This document shows positions 17,653 through 26,334 of a stretch of 36,524 nt of DNA, piece after piece. The notes below the pieces were generated by a model. It searched no databases, was not told the DNA's origin, and saw only the letters and a program-made list of their open reading frames with translations. The first letter of the stretch is position 1, and each line of letters begins with the position of its first letter. The DNA is from Pseudomarimonas salicorniae (GTDB taxonomy: Bacteria; Pseudomonadota; Gammaproteobacteria; Xanthomonadales; Xanthomonadaceae): contig NZ_JALNMH010000021.1 in assembly GCF_023156535.1 (NCBI RefSeq), positions 1 through 36,524 of the forward strand, read 5' to 3'. A program made the translations under genes and the position numbers.

Positions 17653-18789
17653 CTAGGCGGGGGCCAGCTCGCGTGCGGGGCGGGACTTCGACGGGCGGCT
17701 GGGGAAGGTGTGGCGCAGGAGGCGCCAGACCACCTGGCCGAACTGCCGCGGCAGGGAGCCGGTGTTGTAGTGCTGCCCGTAGCGGGCGCAGATCTCGCGC
17801 ACCCGCGGCGCGATCTCGGCGTAGCGGTTGGCCGGCAGATCCGGGAACAGGTGGTGCTCGATCTGGTGGCTGAGGTTGCCACTCATCACGTTCATCCAGC
17901 GACCGCCCTCCAGGTTCGAGGAGCCGCGCACCTGGCGCAGGTACCAGTGGCCGCGTGATTCGCCCACCACCGACTCCTTGGAGAAGGTCTGCGCCTCGGT
18001 CGTGAAGTGGCCGCAGAAGATGATCACCCAGGTCCAGACGTTGCGGATCAGGTTGGCGACGATGGCACCCAGCAGCACGGGCAGGAAGAACGGGCCGGCA
18101 AGCAGCGGCAGGATGACGTAGTCACGCACCACCTGGCGCAGCATCTTGCGCCGCACCGGGCGGAACTCCCGGCGAAGTTCGGCGCTGCTCATTCGGCCCT
18201 TGATCCAGCGGCCGAGCTTGAGGTGCTGAATGGCGATACCCCACTCGAAAAGCAGGGCGAAGACCGGGGCGATCAGCGGCTGGGCGAGGTAGAACGGGCG
18301 CCAGCGCTGCTCCGGGAAGATCCGCAGCAGGCCGTAGCCGATGTCGTCGTCCATGCCGCGGACATTGGTCCAGGTGTGGTGCTGCAGGTTGTGCGTGTGG
18401 CGCCAGTTGTCCGAGGTGCCGGCAATGTCCCACTCGTAGGTGCGGCCGGCGAAGTGCGGGTCACCCATCCAGTCGTACTGGCCATGCATCACGTTGTGCG
18501 CCAGCTCCATGTTCTCGAGGATCTTGGACAGCGCGAAGAGCAGGGTGCCGGCGATCAGCGCCGGCCAGAACACCACCGGCAGGAAGGCGCCGAGGATGGC
18601 GCCAAGCAGCAGCAGGGCGCGACCGAGCAGGCCGCTGACCTGCACCCAGGCGGCGACGCGGCGGATATAGTCGGCATCGCGCTGGCCGAGGCTGGCCGCG
18701 GTCTCGGCGCGGATCGCGTCCAGCTCGACAGCGAAGGCGTCCAGCTCGGCCTGGGACAGGGGGCGGTCGGGATGTTGGCGGCGGGCCAT
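17653..18789 (-). CDS. desB: Membrane acyl-CoA/fatty-acid desaturase, DesB type
   Basis: Integral membrane di-iron desaturase that introduces a double bond into saturated acyl chains with oxygen. The three histidine boxes are HNVMH (98-102), HTHNLQHH (131-138) and HQIEHH (308-313). Hydrophobic pairs lie at about 52-90 and 222-262. 378 residues, typical of the Pseudomonas DesB family. It starts 3 bases after the stop of the reductase gene, so the two form a desCB operon, and a DesT-type repressor is divergently encoded. This arrangement matches the P. aeruginosa system that adjusts membrane unsaturation to the acyl-CoA pool. Confidence 0.93.
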   Translation of the reverse strand: MARRQHPDRPLSQAELDAFAVELDAIRAETAASLGQRDADYIRRVAAWVQVSGLLGRALLLLGAILGAFLPVVFWPALIAGTLLFALSKILENMELAHNVMHGQYDWMGDPHFAGRTYEWDIAGTSDNWRHTHNLQHHTWTNVRGMDDDIGYGLLRIFPEQRWRPFYLAQPLIAPVFALLFEWGIAIQHLKLGRWIKGRMSSAELRREFRPVRRKMLRQVVRDYVILPLLAGPFFLPVLLGAIVANLIRNVWTWVIIFCGHFTTEAQTFSKESVVGESRGHWYLRQVRGSSNLEGGRWMNVMSGNLSHQIEHHLFPDLPANRYAEIAPRVREICARYGQHYNTGSLPRQFGQVVWRLLRHTFPSRPSKSRPARELAPA

Positions 18790-18792
18790 CGC

Positions 18793-19881
18793 TTACAGCT
18801 CCAGGACAAGATCGCCCAGCGCGGCGCTGACGCACAGCTGCAGGGCGGAGGCGGGTTCGTTGGAGACGCTGCCGTCACGCAGGTCCCGGCTCGCTCCCTG
18901 GCGCTTGGCACAGGAGCAGGTATGGCAGATGCCGCGGCGGCAGCCGGCGGTGACGTCGACCCCCAGCGCTTCCAGCGCGCCGAGCAGGGGCGTGCCGCGG
19001 GCGACCTCGATGGTCTGGCCGCGCAGGGCGAGGGTGATCCGCGCCAGCCCGCCGGTGGCCTCCTCGACGGCCGGCGGGGTGAAGCTCTCGCTGTGGAAGG
19101 CGGCGACCCGCCCCTCCAGCAGACCGCGCGCTGCGGCGACGAAGGCATCCGGGCCGCAGGCCGAGACCTCGGTCTGCTCCAGCGGCAGGCCGAGCGCGGC
19201 GATCTGCGAGGCGTCGATGCGGCCCTCGGCCTCGTCCGCGGCGGCGGCGGCTTCGCCGGTCAGAAGAAAGCGCAGCTTGAACGCGTCGTTTCCGCGGGCC
19301 AGCGCGCGCAGCTCGTCGACGAAGCACAATTCATCGCGGCGGCGCGCCCAGTAGGCCAGGGCCAGCGGCGCGGGCGACGGCTGCGCCGCCCACTCGCGGA
19401 TCATCGCGATCAGGGGGGTGATGCCGCTGCCCGCGGCCAGGAACAGGCGCGGCGCGAAGGCCTCGCCGAGGTTCATCGCGCCGAAGGCCTGGCTGATCCG
19501 CAGCACGTCGCCGCGGCGCACGCCGTCGCACAGCCTGCGGCTGACCTGGCCGTCGGCATAGCGCTTGACCGTGATCCGGAAGCGACGCGGCCGGCCGGGC
19601 ACCGGGCTCGGACTGTACGAGCGGGTGATCTGCCGACCGTCGATCTCGACCGAGACGTTGAGGTGCTGCCCGGCGCGCAGGCCGCGCCAGTGGCGGTTGG
19701 CGCGCAGGGTCAGGGTGACCGCGTCGGCGCTGGCCGCCTCACGGGCCACGACCCGCGCCACCGGCTGCTGCCAGGTCCACAGGCGGGAAAAACGGGTCGA
19801 CCAGAAGTCCAGGGCGGCCGGAGTGATCAGGCGCTGCAGGCTGCGGCGCAGGCGCGAAGGCGCGGCGTTTGAAGGGTTCAT
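18793..19881 (-). CDS. desC: Ferredoxin reductase-type electron donor for the desaturase (DesC)
   Basis: A 362-residue NAD(P)H:flavin:[2Fe-2S] reductase that passes electrons to DesB. The FAD domain has ITRSYSPSPVPG, the nucleotide domain has FLAAGSGITPLIAMI and VSACGPDAFV, and the C-terminal plant-type ferredoxin domain has cysteines in TAGCRRGICHTCSC plus LQLCVS. I start at ATG 19881 (MNPSNAAPSR). No ribosome site precedes it; the -10 TATACT ends only 8 bases upstream, so the message is probably leaderless. It overlaps the operator region described below and precedes desB by 3 bases. Confidence 0.92.
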   Translation of the reverse strand: MNPSNAAPSRLRRSLQRLITPAALDFWSTRFSRLWTWQQPVARVVAREAASADAVTLTLRANRHWRGLRAGQHLNVSVEIDGRQITRSYSPSPVPGRPRRFRITVKRYADGQVSRRLCDGVRRGDVLRISQAFGAMNLGEAFAPRLFLAAGSGITPLIAMIREWAAQPSPAPLALAYWARRRDELCFVDELRALARGNDAFKLRFLLTGEAAAAADEAEGRIDASQIAALGLPLEQTEVSACGPDAFVAAARGLLEGRVAAFHSESFTPPAVEEATGGLARITLALRGQTIEVARGTPLLGALEALGVDVTAGCRRGICHTCSCAKRQGASRDLRDGSVSNEPASALQLCVSAALGDLVLEL

Positions 19882-19889
19882 GGCTGAGG

Positions 19890-19931
19890 AGTATACAGGT
19901 GTCTGCACACCTGTCTATACACCTGTATATT
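19890..19931. promoter_or_regulatory. Divergent desCB/desT promoters with nested operator
   Basis: Minus-strand promoter for desC: -35 TAGACA (19917-19912), 16-base spacer, -10 TATACT (19895-19890). Plus-strand -10 for desT: TATATT (19926-19931). Between and over them lie three half-sites of AGGTGT/ACACCT: an inner palindrome ACAGGTGT-CTGC-ACACCTGT (19895-19914) and an outer pair TATACAGGTGT (19892-19902)/ACACCTGTATA (19919-19929). A TetR-family dimer, most likely DesT, should bind here and shut both promoters. Confidence 0.65.
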
Positions 19932-19936
19932 CGGCC

Positions 19937-19978
19937 ATGGGCGTATCATTCAGCCAGCTCTCCTGGCGCCCGCCGTGA
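19937..19978 (+). CDS. Possible 13-codon leader peptide of desT
   Basis: ATG at 19937 opens a frame reading MGVSFSQLSWRPP and ends at TGA 19976-19978, overlapping the GTG start of desT as GTGA. The ATG lies about where transcription from the -10 at 19926-19931 would start, so it could be translated as a leaderless ORF and couple ribosomes into desT, which has no ribosome site of its own. This rests on position only and could be chance. Confidence 0.3.
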   Translation: MGVSFSQLSWRPP

Positions 19979-20628
19979 CCAAGTCCCCCTCCCCTTCCGC
20001 CGAGGCCGCGCACACCGGCCGCGGCACCATCGCCCGTGAAGACCTGCTTGCCGCTGCCCTGCGCCTGATCGGCCCGCACCGCAGCGTCTCCACCCTGAGC
20101 CTGCGCGAGGTGGCCCGGGAGGCCGGCATCGCCCCGAACAGCTTCTACCGGCATTTCCGCGACATCGACGAACTCGCGGTGGCCCTGATCGATCTCGCCG
20201 GCCAGTCGCTGCGGCGGATCGTCGGCGCCGCGCGGCACCGCATCGCCGGACCTGGCAGCCTGATCCGCGGCTCGGTCGAGGCCTTCGTCGAGCAGTGCCG
20301 CGCCGACGACAAGCTGATGCACGTACTGCTGCGCGAGGGCACGGTGGGCTCGGACGCCTTCAAGCAGGCGGTCGATCGCGAGCTGAGATTCTTCGAGGAC
20401 GAGCTGAAGACCGACCTGGTCCGCCTGGCCAAGGCCAACGGCGCCCATATCGAAGAGCCGGCCCTGGCCGCCAAGGCAATCACCCGCCTGGCCTTCGCCA
20501 TGGGCGCCGATGCCATGGACCTGCCCCCGGAGCACGACCGCGAACTGGTCGAGCAGCTCAGCCGGATGGTGCGGATGATCGTCGTCGGCGCGCAGTCGCC
20601 GGCGGGTCAATCGCCGGCAGACGGATAG
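19975..20628 (+). CDS. desT: TetR-family acyl-CoA-responsive repressor, DesT/FabR type
   Basis: A 217-residue repressor. The N-terminal helix-turn-helix REVAREAGIAPNSFYRHF, followed by DIDELAVALIDL, is the signature of the FabR/DesT branch, whose members sense the ratio of saturated to unsaturated acyl-CoA. The C-terminal ligand domain is helical. It is divergent from desCB and separated by the nested palindrome. The GTG at 19975 has no evident ribosome site; the first in-frame ATG (at 20317) is well inside the protein, so the GTG or a nearby rare start is used. The first ~17 residues are low-complexity. Confidence 0.9.
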   Translation: MTKSPSPSAEAAHTGRGTIAREDLLAAALRLIGPHRSVSTLSLREVAREAGIAPNSFYRHFRDIDELAVALIDLAGQSLRRIVGAARHRIAGPGSLIRGSVEAFVEQCRADDKLMHVLLREGTVGSDAFKQAVDRELRFFEDELKTDLVRLAKANGAHIEEPALAAKAITRLAFAMGADAMDLPPEHDRELVEQLSRMVRMIVVGAQSPAGQSPADG

Positions 20629-20642
20629 GTCAGGATTGCTTC

Positions 20643-21018
20643 GGGCGCGAAGCAGACATTCATAGGGTGCGGCTGGCCGCACCGGACATGCCTTCCGAAC
20701 GCCCGTATCGGTGCGCCCAGGCACAACCCATGGGGCTTCGCCGACGCCCAACGAAGCCCGACTGTGGGAGCGTCCTTGGGCGCAACCGCGGCGCAACGGA
20801 TTCACCGCAGACCGGGGCTAGACCGTAACTCCGCGGTCGCGCCCAAGGGCACTCCCACATTTTGACTACGGCAGGGCCTGCTTTGCGGCGCCAACCGGAC
20901 CTGGCAACGCCGTTGCGTGTGTAGGAGCCAGCTTGCTGGCGATTGTCCGGTCCGGGGTGCCTATCGCCAGCAAGCTGGCTCCTACGTTCGGGTCATGCGG
21001 TACCTCCGCTTTGCGCCC
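20643..21018. repeat. Composite REPIN element, copy C (three REPIN classes)
   Basis: A 376-base element filling the space between convergent desT and the ATPase gene. Ends are GGGCGCGAAG (20643-20652) and CTTTGCGCCC (21009-21018). In order it holds a class 3 REPIN (20662-20731, arms ATAGGGTGCGGC and inverted ATGGGTTGTGCC), a GGGCTTCG/CGAAGCCC stem (about 20734-20759), a class 2 REPIN (20763-20859), the same spacer as copy A, and a class 1 REPIN (20920-20985). Confidence 0.85.
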
Positions 21019-21039
21019 TCAATAGCCCTTCGCCGCGCC

Positions 21040-24000
21040 CTACCCCGCCTTCCCCCCGCCCATCCTGCGCGCGATCTCGCGGAGGATGACGTTCAGCGCA
21101 TCGTGCTGCTCGGCGCGTTTCTCCATGCCCTGTACCAGCGGCTTGAAGCCCAGCTCCAGCGCGTTGCGCAGGCCGCCCAGCCACATCGCTGATTCGGTGG
21201 CGGTGTCGCGGTTGAAGGTGCGGGCCAGGGCCTGCTCGTCGAGGATCCGGGTCAGCACCTCGAGCAGGGCCTGCCAGTGAGCCTCGTTGCCCGCGTCGGC
21301 GGCCTGCGCCGCGCGCTCGCCGAGTCGATTGACGCCGTCGGCCAGGTCACGCAGCTGGGCGACCACCCGGGTCGCGGTGTCGGCATCGGCGCCGCCGATG
21401 GCCTTGTTGCGGGCGTAGTCGCGCTTGATCTGTGCCCAGCGAGCGGCCTCCTCCTCGGTGTGCGTTCCCAGCAGCTCGCCGAGCTTGAGCAGGTTCTCCT
21501 CGGCGCCGGTGGTCAGCAGCTGCGATTCGCCCTGATAATGGTCGCGGATCAGCTGGTCGCGTTCGGAATCGTTCATCACCGCGCTGACCTTCTCGGCCAG
21601 CTTGTTCATGTTGCGGTAGCTGCCCTGCAGCTTGAACGGCGGCTCGGTGCGGTAGGCATCGGCCTGGGCGGCGCTGGCGATGTACTGCATGTTCACCCTG
21701 AACACCACCTCACGCAGTTCCATCATCCTGCGCAGCACGCCCTCGATCTCGCCGAGCTCGGCCGCGCTGTAGTGGTGCGAGAGGTCGTTGGTGGAGAACG
21801 GCTTGCCCTCGACCTTGTCGATGATCCGATAGAGGTCGTCGAGGCGGCGGGTGGCCAGCGGCGCCAGCACCGGGTTGGCGGTCAGGCTGTTCTCGACATA
21901 GCTGAGCAGGAACACGTCCTGGCGCCCGCCGAGCACATCGCCGAGGTTGTAGACGTCGGCGCGGTTGGCCAGCATGTCGGGGATGCGGAACACCTCGCCG
22001 GACTCGGTATAGGGATTGCCGGCCATCACCACACAGAACTTCTTGCCGCGCAGGTCATAGGTACGGGTCCGCCCGCGCCAGACGCCCTCGATGCGTCGGG
22101 TGCCATCGCACAGCGAGATGAACTTCTGCAGGAACTCGGGATGGGTGTGCTGGATGTCGTCGACATACAGCATCACGTTGTTGCCCATCTCCAGCGCAAG
22201 GTTGAGCTTCTCCAGCTCCTGCCTCGAGGTGGCATCCGGCGCCTGCGCCGGGTCCAGCGAGCGCACCTCGTGGCCCAGCGCGGGCCCATTGATCTTCATG
22301 AAGATCAGGCCGAGCCGGTGGGCCACGTACTCCATCAGGGTGGTCTTGCCGTAGCCCGGTGGCGAGATGAGCATCAGCAGGCCCATCAGGTCGGAGCGCT
22401 TGCTCTCGCCGACCGTGCCCATCTGCTTGGCGAGATTGTCGCCGATGATGGGCAGGTAGACCTCGTTGATCAGCTTGTTGCGCACGAAGCTCGCCAGCGG
22501 CCGCGGCTGGAACTCGGACAGCTTCAGCGTGCGGCGCTCGCGCTCGAGCAGGGCGTGCCGCGCCTGCTGGAAGGCGGCAAGGCCGGGCAGGAACTCGCTG
22601 CGGTGCCGCTGCAGGCGCAGCGCCAGCTCGTCGACGCCGAAAACCAGGCGACCGTCCTCGATGCGCGGGTGCTGGCCGAGCAGGCCGTCCACCTCGGCGC
22701 GCAGTTCGGCCTCGCTGTAGCGGATCGGTATGTGGTGGTCAACCAGCACCAGGGCGGCGGCCTCGGGCAGATAGTCGCGCCAGCCCTCGGGCGGCGCCTC
22801 CCTGGTAGCAAACAGGGCACCCAGCCACTCCGCGGACAGCGCGTAGCGCGCATCCATTCGCGGGCCCAGCTCGCGCAGCGCGGATTCGAGGTCCTCCCAG
22901 CGCCCGCCATGGGACAACGCGGCCTTGAGCTGCTCAAGCAGTCGGCCGGCGTAGCGGCTGACCGCGAACTGCGGGTGCTCGGCCGCCAGTTCGTCGACCA
23001 CGTATTCGGCCGCGCGCTCGATCTCGGCCGACAATGGTGCGAGCCCGCGCTGCTCGACGAAGGCTTTCAGTCGCGCACGAACGTCCCTGATCAGCGCGGC
23101 GCCTGCCTCGCGTGCACCGAGGCTCTCGCGCAGCATCCGGCGCTGGCGCGCACGCAGCGGCCACAGCGCGACGTCGGGCTCCTTCTGCAGCGCCTCCCAG
23201 GCCAACATCCCCAGCGCCCGCGCGGCGGGTGGATGGGCAAGCGTTCCGGCCGATTCACGGAGCGGCAGCCAGGCGCGCAGGATGCGAGCGGCATCATGGT
23301 CGTGGATGCCCTTCTCGTAGCCATCCTTGTAGCGCGGCGCGGCGAAGGCGCGGACATGCCGGTCCAGCGCTTCGCCCTCGCCCAGCGCGGCGCGCAGCGC
23401 AGCGAGGTCGAAGCCGTCCTCGCTGCGCTCGGCGGCGGCCAGCACCTCGGCGGCGAGGAACTCGCCGCGGTACAGCTCGTCGGACTCCGAGGCGAGGCTC
23501 ACCGACCAGTAGGGGCGCAGCGCATCCAGCGCCGGGTCCTCGATCGGGGCGAAGTAGTCGGTGCCGGTCAGGTGCAGGGCGAGCTGTTCACCGCGCGGCA
23601 GCAGGGTCAGGTCCAGCGGCTGGGTGTTGACCGAGAAGCGGTGCCGAGGGCCGAGCTTGATGACCTCGCCGCCGGCCTCGAACAGGTCGGTCTTGTCGCG
23701 CAGGCCGCGCACCGCCTGGTCGCGGGCGGCCTTCAGCCGCGCCTCGACGTCATCGGCCTTGACGCTGTCATGAAGGGCGCGCAGTCGCTCGATGAGCTCG
23801 CGCAGCTTGAGGATCAGCGGATCGCCGGCGAAGAAGGCGTTGAGTTCGTCGGGGTCAGTGAAACGGGCCGTTCGGCGCGAAAAGCCTTCGAGGATGCGCA
23901 GGGCCGCATCCTGCACCGCCTGCGCCTTGCGCTGGCGCTCATCGACCAGGGCCTGGCGGTGGCTCTCGAAAGCCTCCAGCACCTCCTCCCGCTTGGCGAG

Positions 24001-26235
24001 GATGTCCTGCAGGAATTCCTCGTGCTCGCCGAACTGGGTTTCCAGCTCTTCCAGCTGGACCAGGATGCGCGCCATCTGCTCGTCGCAGCGCTCCGGATCG
24101 CTCGACGCGCCGAGCGCTGCCGTGACGCTCTGCCCGAACAGCTGGAACTGGGCGCCGAACTGGGCGACGGCTTCCGCCGAGCCAAGCTGCCGGCGCCGTT
24201 GCGCGGCGCGCGCCTTGGCCTGGTTGAGGCCGGCGTACAGAGCCGAGATCGCCTCCACCACCCGGGTGCGCTCGGCGGCGTCATCGATCTTCAGCCCGGC
24301 CATCAGCGAGGACAGCATGTCGAGGTCGGCGGACAGCGCCTCCATGGCCTCGATCACGGGCTTCAGCGCGCCCGCGCCCGTCGCCGCCTGCGCCTTCGCA
24401 TCGAGATCGGCGAGCCTTGCCTTCAGCGGCGCCAGCGCGGCCTCCTCGCCGAGGAAGGCGGCGGTCGCCTGCGACAGCGCGTCGTGGCGCTCGCGCAGGG
24501 CGCCCTCCAGCGCGTCGATCTCGGCGACGTCGATGTAGCGGTAGTCGCGGATGGTCAGCAGGTGCCCACGCTGGCGGGTCAGCGCGTTGAGACGCGCGGT
24601 GTAGTCGTCGATCGACTCGCAGCGCTCGGGGGTGGCATCGGCCAGCAGCTCGGCCTGCCGCGTGCGCGCCTCGCGCAGGGCGGCATCGCTCTGCTGGCGG
24701 ATGCTCTCGACCTTGGCGAACTCGTCGAGCACCGCGGCGCCGGTCTGGGCGATCTCGCGCAGCAAGGGGGCGAGGTCAGCGCAGTGGCTGTCCTCCAACC
24801 AGTGATGCAGGTCGAACAGGCGTCGCGCGTCCTGCACCAGCTGGCCGTAGCGCTGCGCGCTGACGCTGTCCGCGGCGATCTCCCGGCGCAGGGCCATCAG
24901 GTCGGAGATGCCCCGCACCAGGGGCGCGTTGCCGATGCGGCCCATGAAGCTGGTCCGCGGCGGCGCCGCGGCGGCGTGCTCCTCGCTCGCGAAGGGCGTC
25001 TGCCAGACCTGCATCGGATGCACCCGGGTCGGCTCGTCGCTCTCGCTGCTGAACACGACCATGCGGCCATCGTCGAGGCGGGCGTAGCCGTGGCCGAGAA
25101 TCGGCGTCTGCAGGGCGCGCTGGATCATGTTGTAGGTGAACAGGGCCACCCGGCCGTGCTCCGGCTCGTAGAACACGTAGAGCACGTCCTCGCCATTCGG
25201 CGAGCGGATGGACCGCGCGAAGTGCATGCCGGCCATCGAGCGCTCGAAGGTCTTGTACTCGCCGGACGGCAGCAGGTAGCCGCCCGGGAACACGATGCCG
25301 TGGTCCTCGGGCAGCTGCACGCAGCTCTGCCCTATGGCGTCGATGCGCCGCACCTCGCGGGTCAGGGTGTTGTAGACGAGGTGCCGCCAGACGGTCTCGC
25401 GGTAGGGCAGCACCCGCAGCAGGATCAGCGCACCGAGCCGGGCGTACTCGATGCGCGCGTCGTCCAGTGACTGGGTCTGGTCGTCCACCGGCTCGCGGTA
25501 GATGCCGAGCCCGTCCTGGGTGTTGTTCTCGATCTTGATGGTGAGGTCACCGCCGACGGTCTCGACGAACACCGTGTCGAGGATGTTCATGTGCGGGTGG
25601 CGGCCCTCGACCATGTCCTCGCGGGTACAGGCGGTCCACTCGAAGTCCCAGGCAGGCGGCGGCGCGATGTCGCGCTCGCCACGGTTGTCCACGTACTGGG
25701 TGCTGCCATCGGGCGCCACGCGCCAGCGGAACACGCGGACGTCGCCCAGCCGCTCGCCGATCTGGAAGGACGCCAGCAGCCAGCCCTCGCGGCGCGCCAG
25801 CTGCAGCAGGCGCGTGTTCTTGTAGTAGGCGTAAAGCTCGCGGAAGTCCTGGGCGAAGCTGTCCTCGGCCAGGAAGCTGCCGGCCAGCGGCACCGGCTCG
25901 ACGTCCCAGGCCTCGTCGTGCTTGACCAGCCGATAGAGCGAGAACACGTCCTCGACCCGCGTTTCCTTCTTCAGGCCAAGGAAGACGTTGTAGCCGAACA
26001 GCAGCAGCTCCCCGACCTGGGCAATGTCGCGCGCCACGCAGTTGTGCTCGGTGCGCACGCGCAGGCGGCCGATGACCTCCAGCCGGCTGCTGCCGAACTC
26101 CTCCAGCCGCTGGGCATTCAGCCCTTCGGCCAGGCCCTGCAGCTTCTCGCCCTGCTTCTCGAGGCGCCGGCGCAGCACCTCGTAGGCGCCGCCTTCGGCA
26201 ACGGCCTGGTCTACGGTGGTGGGGGTTTCGCTCAT
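21040..26235 (-). CDS. Giant AAA+ ATPase with N-terminal DUF3686 region
   Basis: A 1731-residue protein matching the family usually labelled 'DNA repair ATPase', although no repair activity is established that I know of. Residues about 15-450 form a strand-rich DUF3686 region (RTEHNCVARDIAQVGELLLF, VLYVFYEPEHGRVALFTYN), possibly a propeller. About 480-880 is long coiled coil. A mixed linker follows to about 1250. The AAA+ module has Walker A SPPGYGKTTL near 1290, Walker B NVMLYVDDIQ, and a sensor-like VVMAGNPY, with helical segments to the end. I start at ATG 26235 (MSETPTTVDQAV), AAGGA upstream. Last gene of the operon with flotillin and YqiJ-like proteins; a REPIN separates it from the flotillin gene. 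Probably a remodelling machine acting at flotillin-marked membrane; inferred. Confidence 0.87.
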   Translation of the reverse strand: MSETPTTVDQAVAEGGAYEVLRRRLEKQGEKLQGLAEGLNAQRLEEFGSSRLEVIGRLRVRTEHNCVARDIAQVGELLLFGYNVFLGLKKETRVEDVFSLYRLVKHDEAWDVEPVPLAGSFLAEDSFAQDFRELYAYYKNTRLLQLARREGWLLASFQIGERLGDVRVFRWRVAPDGSTQYVDNRGERDIAPPPAWDFEWTACTREDMVEGRHPHMNILDTVFVETVGGDLTIKIENNTQDGLGIYREPVDDQTQSLDDARIEYARLGALILLRVLPYRETVWRHLVYNTLTREVRRIDAIGQSCVQLPEDHGIVFPGGYLLPSGEYKTFERSMAGMHFARSIRSPNGEDVLYVFYEPEHGRVALFTYNMIQRALQTPILGHGYARLDDGRMVVFSSESDEPTRVHPMQVWQTPFASEEHAAAAPPRTSFMGRIGNAPLVRGISDLMALRREIAADSVSAQRYGQLVQDARRLFDLHHWLEDSHCADLAPLLREIAQTGAAVLDEFAKVESIRQQSDAALREARTRQAELLADATPERCESIDDYTARLNALTRQRGHLLTIRDYRYIDVAEIDALEGALRERHDALSQATAAFLGEEAALAPLKARLADLDAKAQAATGAGALKPVIEAMEALSADLDMLSSLMAGLKIDDAAERTRVVEAISALYAGLNQAKARAAQRRRQLGSAEAVAQFGAQFQLFGQSVTAALGASSDPERCDEQMARILVQLEELETQFGEHEEFLQDILAKREEVLEAFESHRQALVDERQRKAQAVQDAALRILEGFSRRTARFTDPDELNAFFAGDPLILKLRELIERLRALHDSVKADDVEARLKAARDQAVRGLRDKTDLFEAGGEVIKLGPRHRFSVNTQPLDLTLLPRGEQLALHLTGTDYFAPIEDPALDALRPYWSVSLASESDELYRGEFLAAEVLAAAERSEDGFDLAALRAALGEGEALDRHVRAFAAPRYKDGYEKGIHDHDAARILRAWLPLRESAGTLAHPPAARALGMLAWEALQKEPDVALWPLRARQRRMLRESLGAREAGAALIRDVRARLKAFVEQRGLAPLSAEIERAAEYVVDELAAEHPQFAVSRYAGRLLEQLKAALSHGGRWEDLESALRELGPRMDARYALSAEWLGALFATREAPPEGWRDYLPEAAALVLVDHHIPIRYSEAELRAEVDGLLGQHPRIEDGRLVFGVDELALRLQRHRSEFLPGLAAFQQARHALLERERRTLKLSEFQPRPLASFVRNKLINEVYLPIIGDNLAKQMGTVGESKRSDLMGLLMLISPPGYGKTTLMEYVAHRLGLIFMKINGPALGHEVRSLDPAQAPDATSRQELEKLNLALEMGNNVMLYVDDIQHTHPEFLQKFISLCDGTRRIEGVWRGRTRTYDLRGKKFCVVMAGNPYTESGEVFRIPDMLANRADVYNLGDVLGGRQDVFLLSYVENSLTANPVLAPLATRRLDDLYRIIDKVEGKPFSTNDLSHHYSAAELGEIEGVLRRMMELREVVFRVNMQYIASAAQADAYRTEPPFKLQGSYRNMNKLAEKVSAVMNDSERDQLIRDHYQGESQLLTTGAEENLLKLGELLGTHTEEEAARWAQIKRDYARNKAIGGADADTATRVVAQLRDLADGVNRLGERAAQAADAGNEAHWQALLEVLTRILDEQALARTFNRDTATESAMWLGGLRNALELGFKPLVQGMEKRAEQHDALNVILREIARRMGGGKAG

Positions 26236-26258
26236 CGTGGTCGCGCTTCCTTGTGGAC

Positions 26259-26323
26259 GATGAGCCAGCTTGCTGGTGATCGATCGTTTCGCTCGACGAA
26301 TCGCCAGCAAGCTGGCTCCTACA
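26259..26323. repeat. Class 1 REPIN inside the flotillin-ATPase operon
   Basis: Arms GAGCCAGCTTGCTGG and the inverse ending GGCTCCTACA face each other across about 25 bases. The left GTAG head has decayed to GATG. It fills most of the 99 bases between the flotillin stop and the ATPase start, so it is transcribed and would fold into a stable hairpin just upstream of the ATPase ribosome site. Confidence 0.85.
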
Positions 26324-26334
26324 AAGGGCGGGGC

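Noticed and set aside
21277-25470. 1397-codon plus-strand open frame
   Set aside because: Antisense to the AAA+ ATPase gene; its translation is a low-complexity Gly/Ala/Leu/Gln/Arg product of high GC content, with no recognisable domain.
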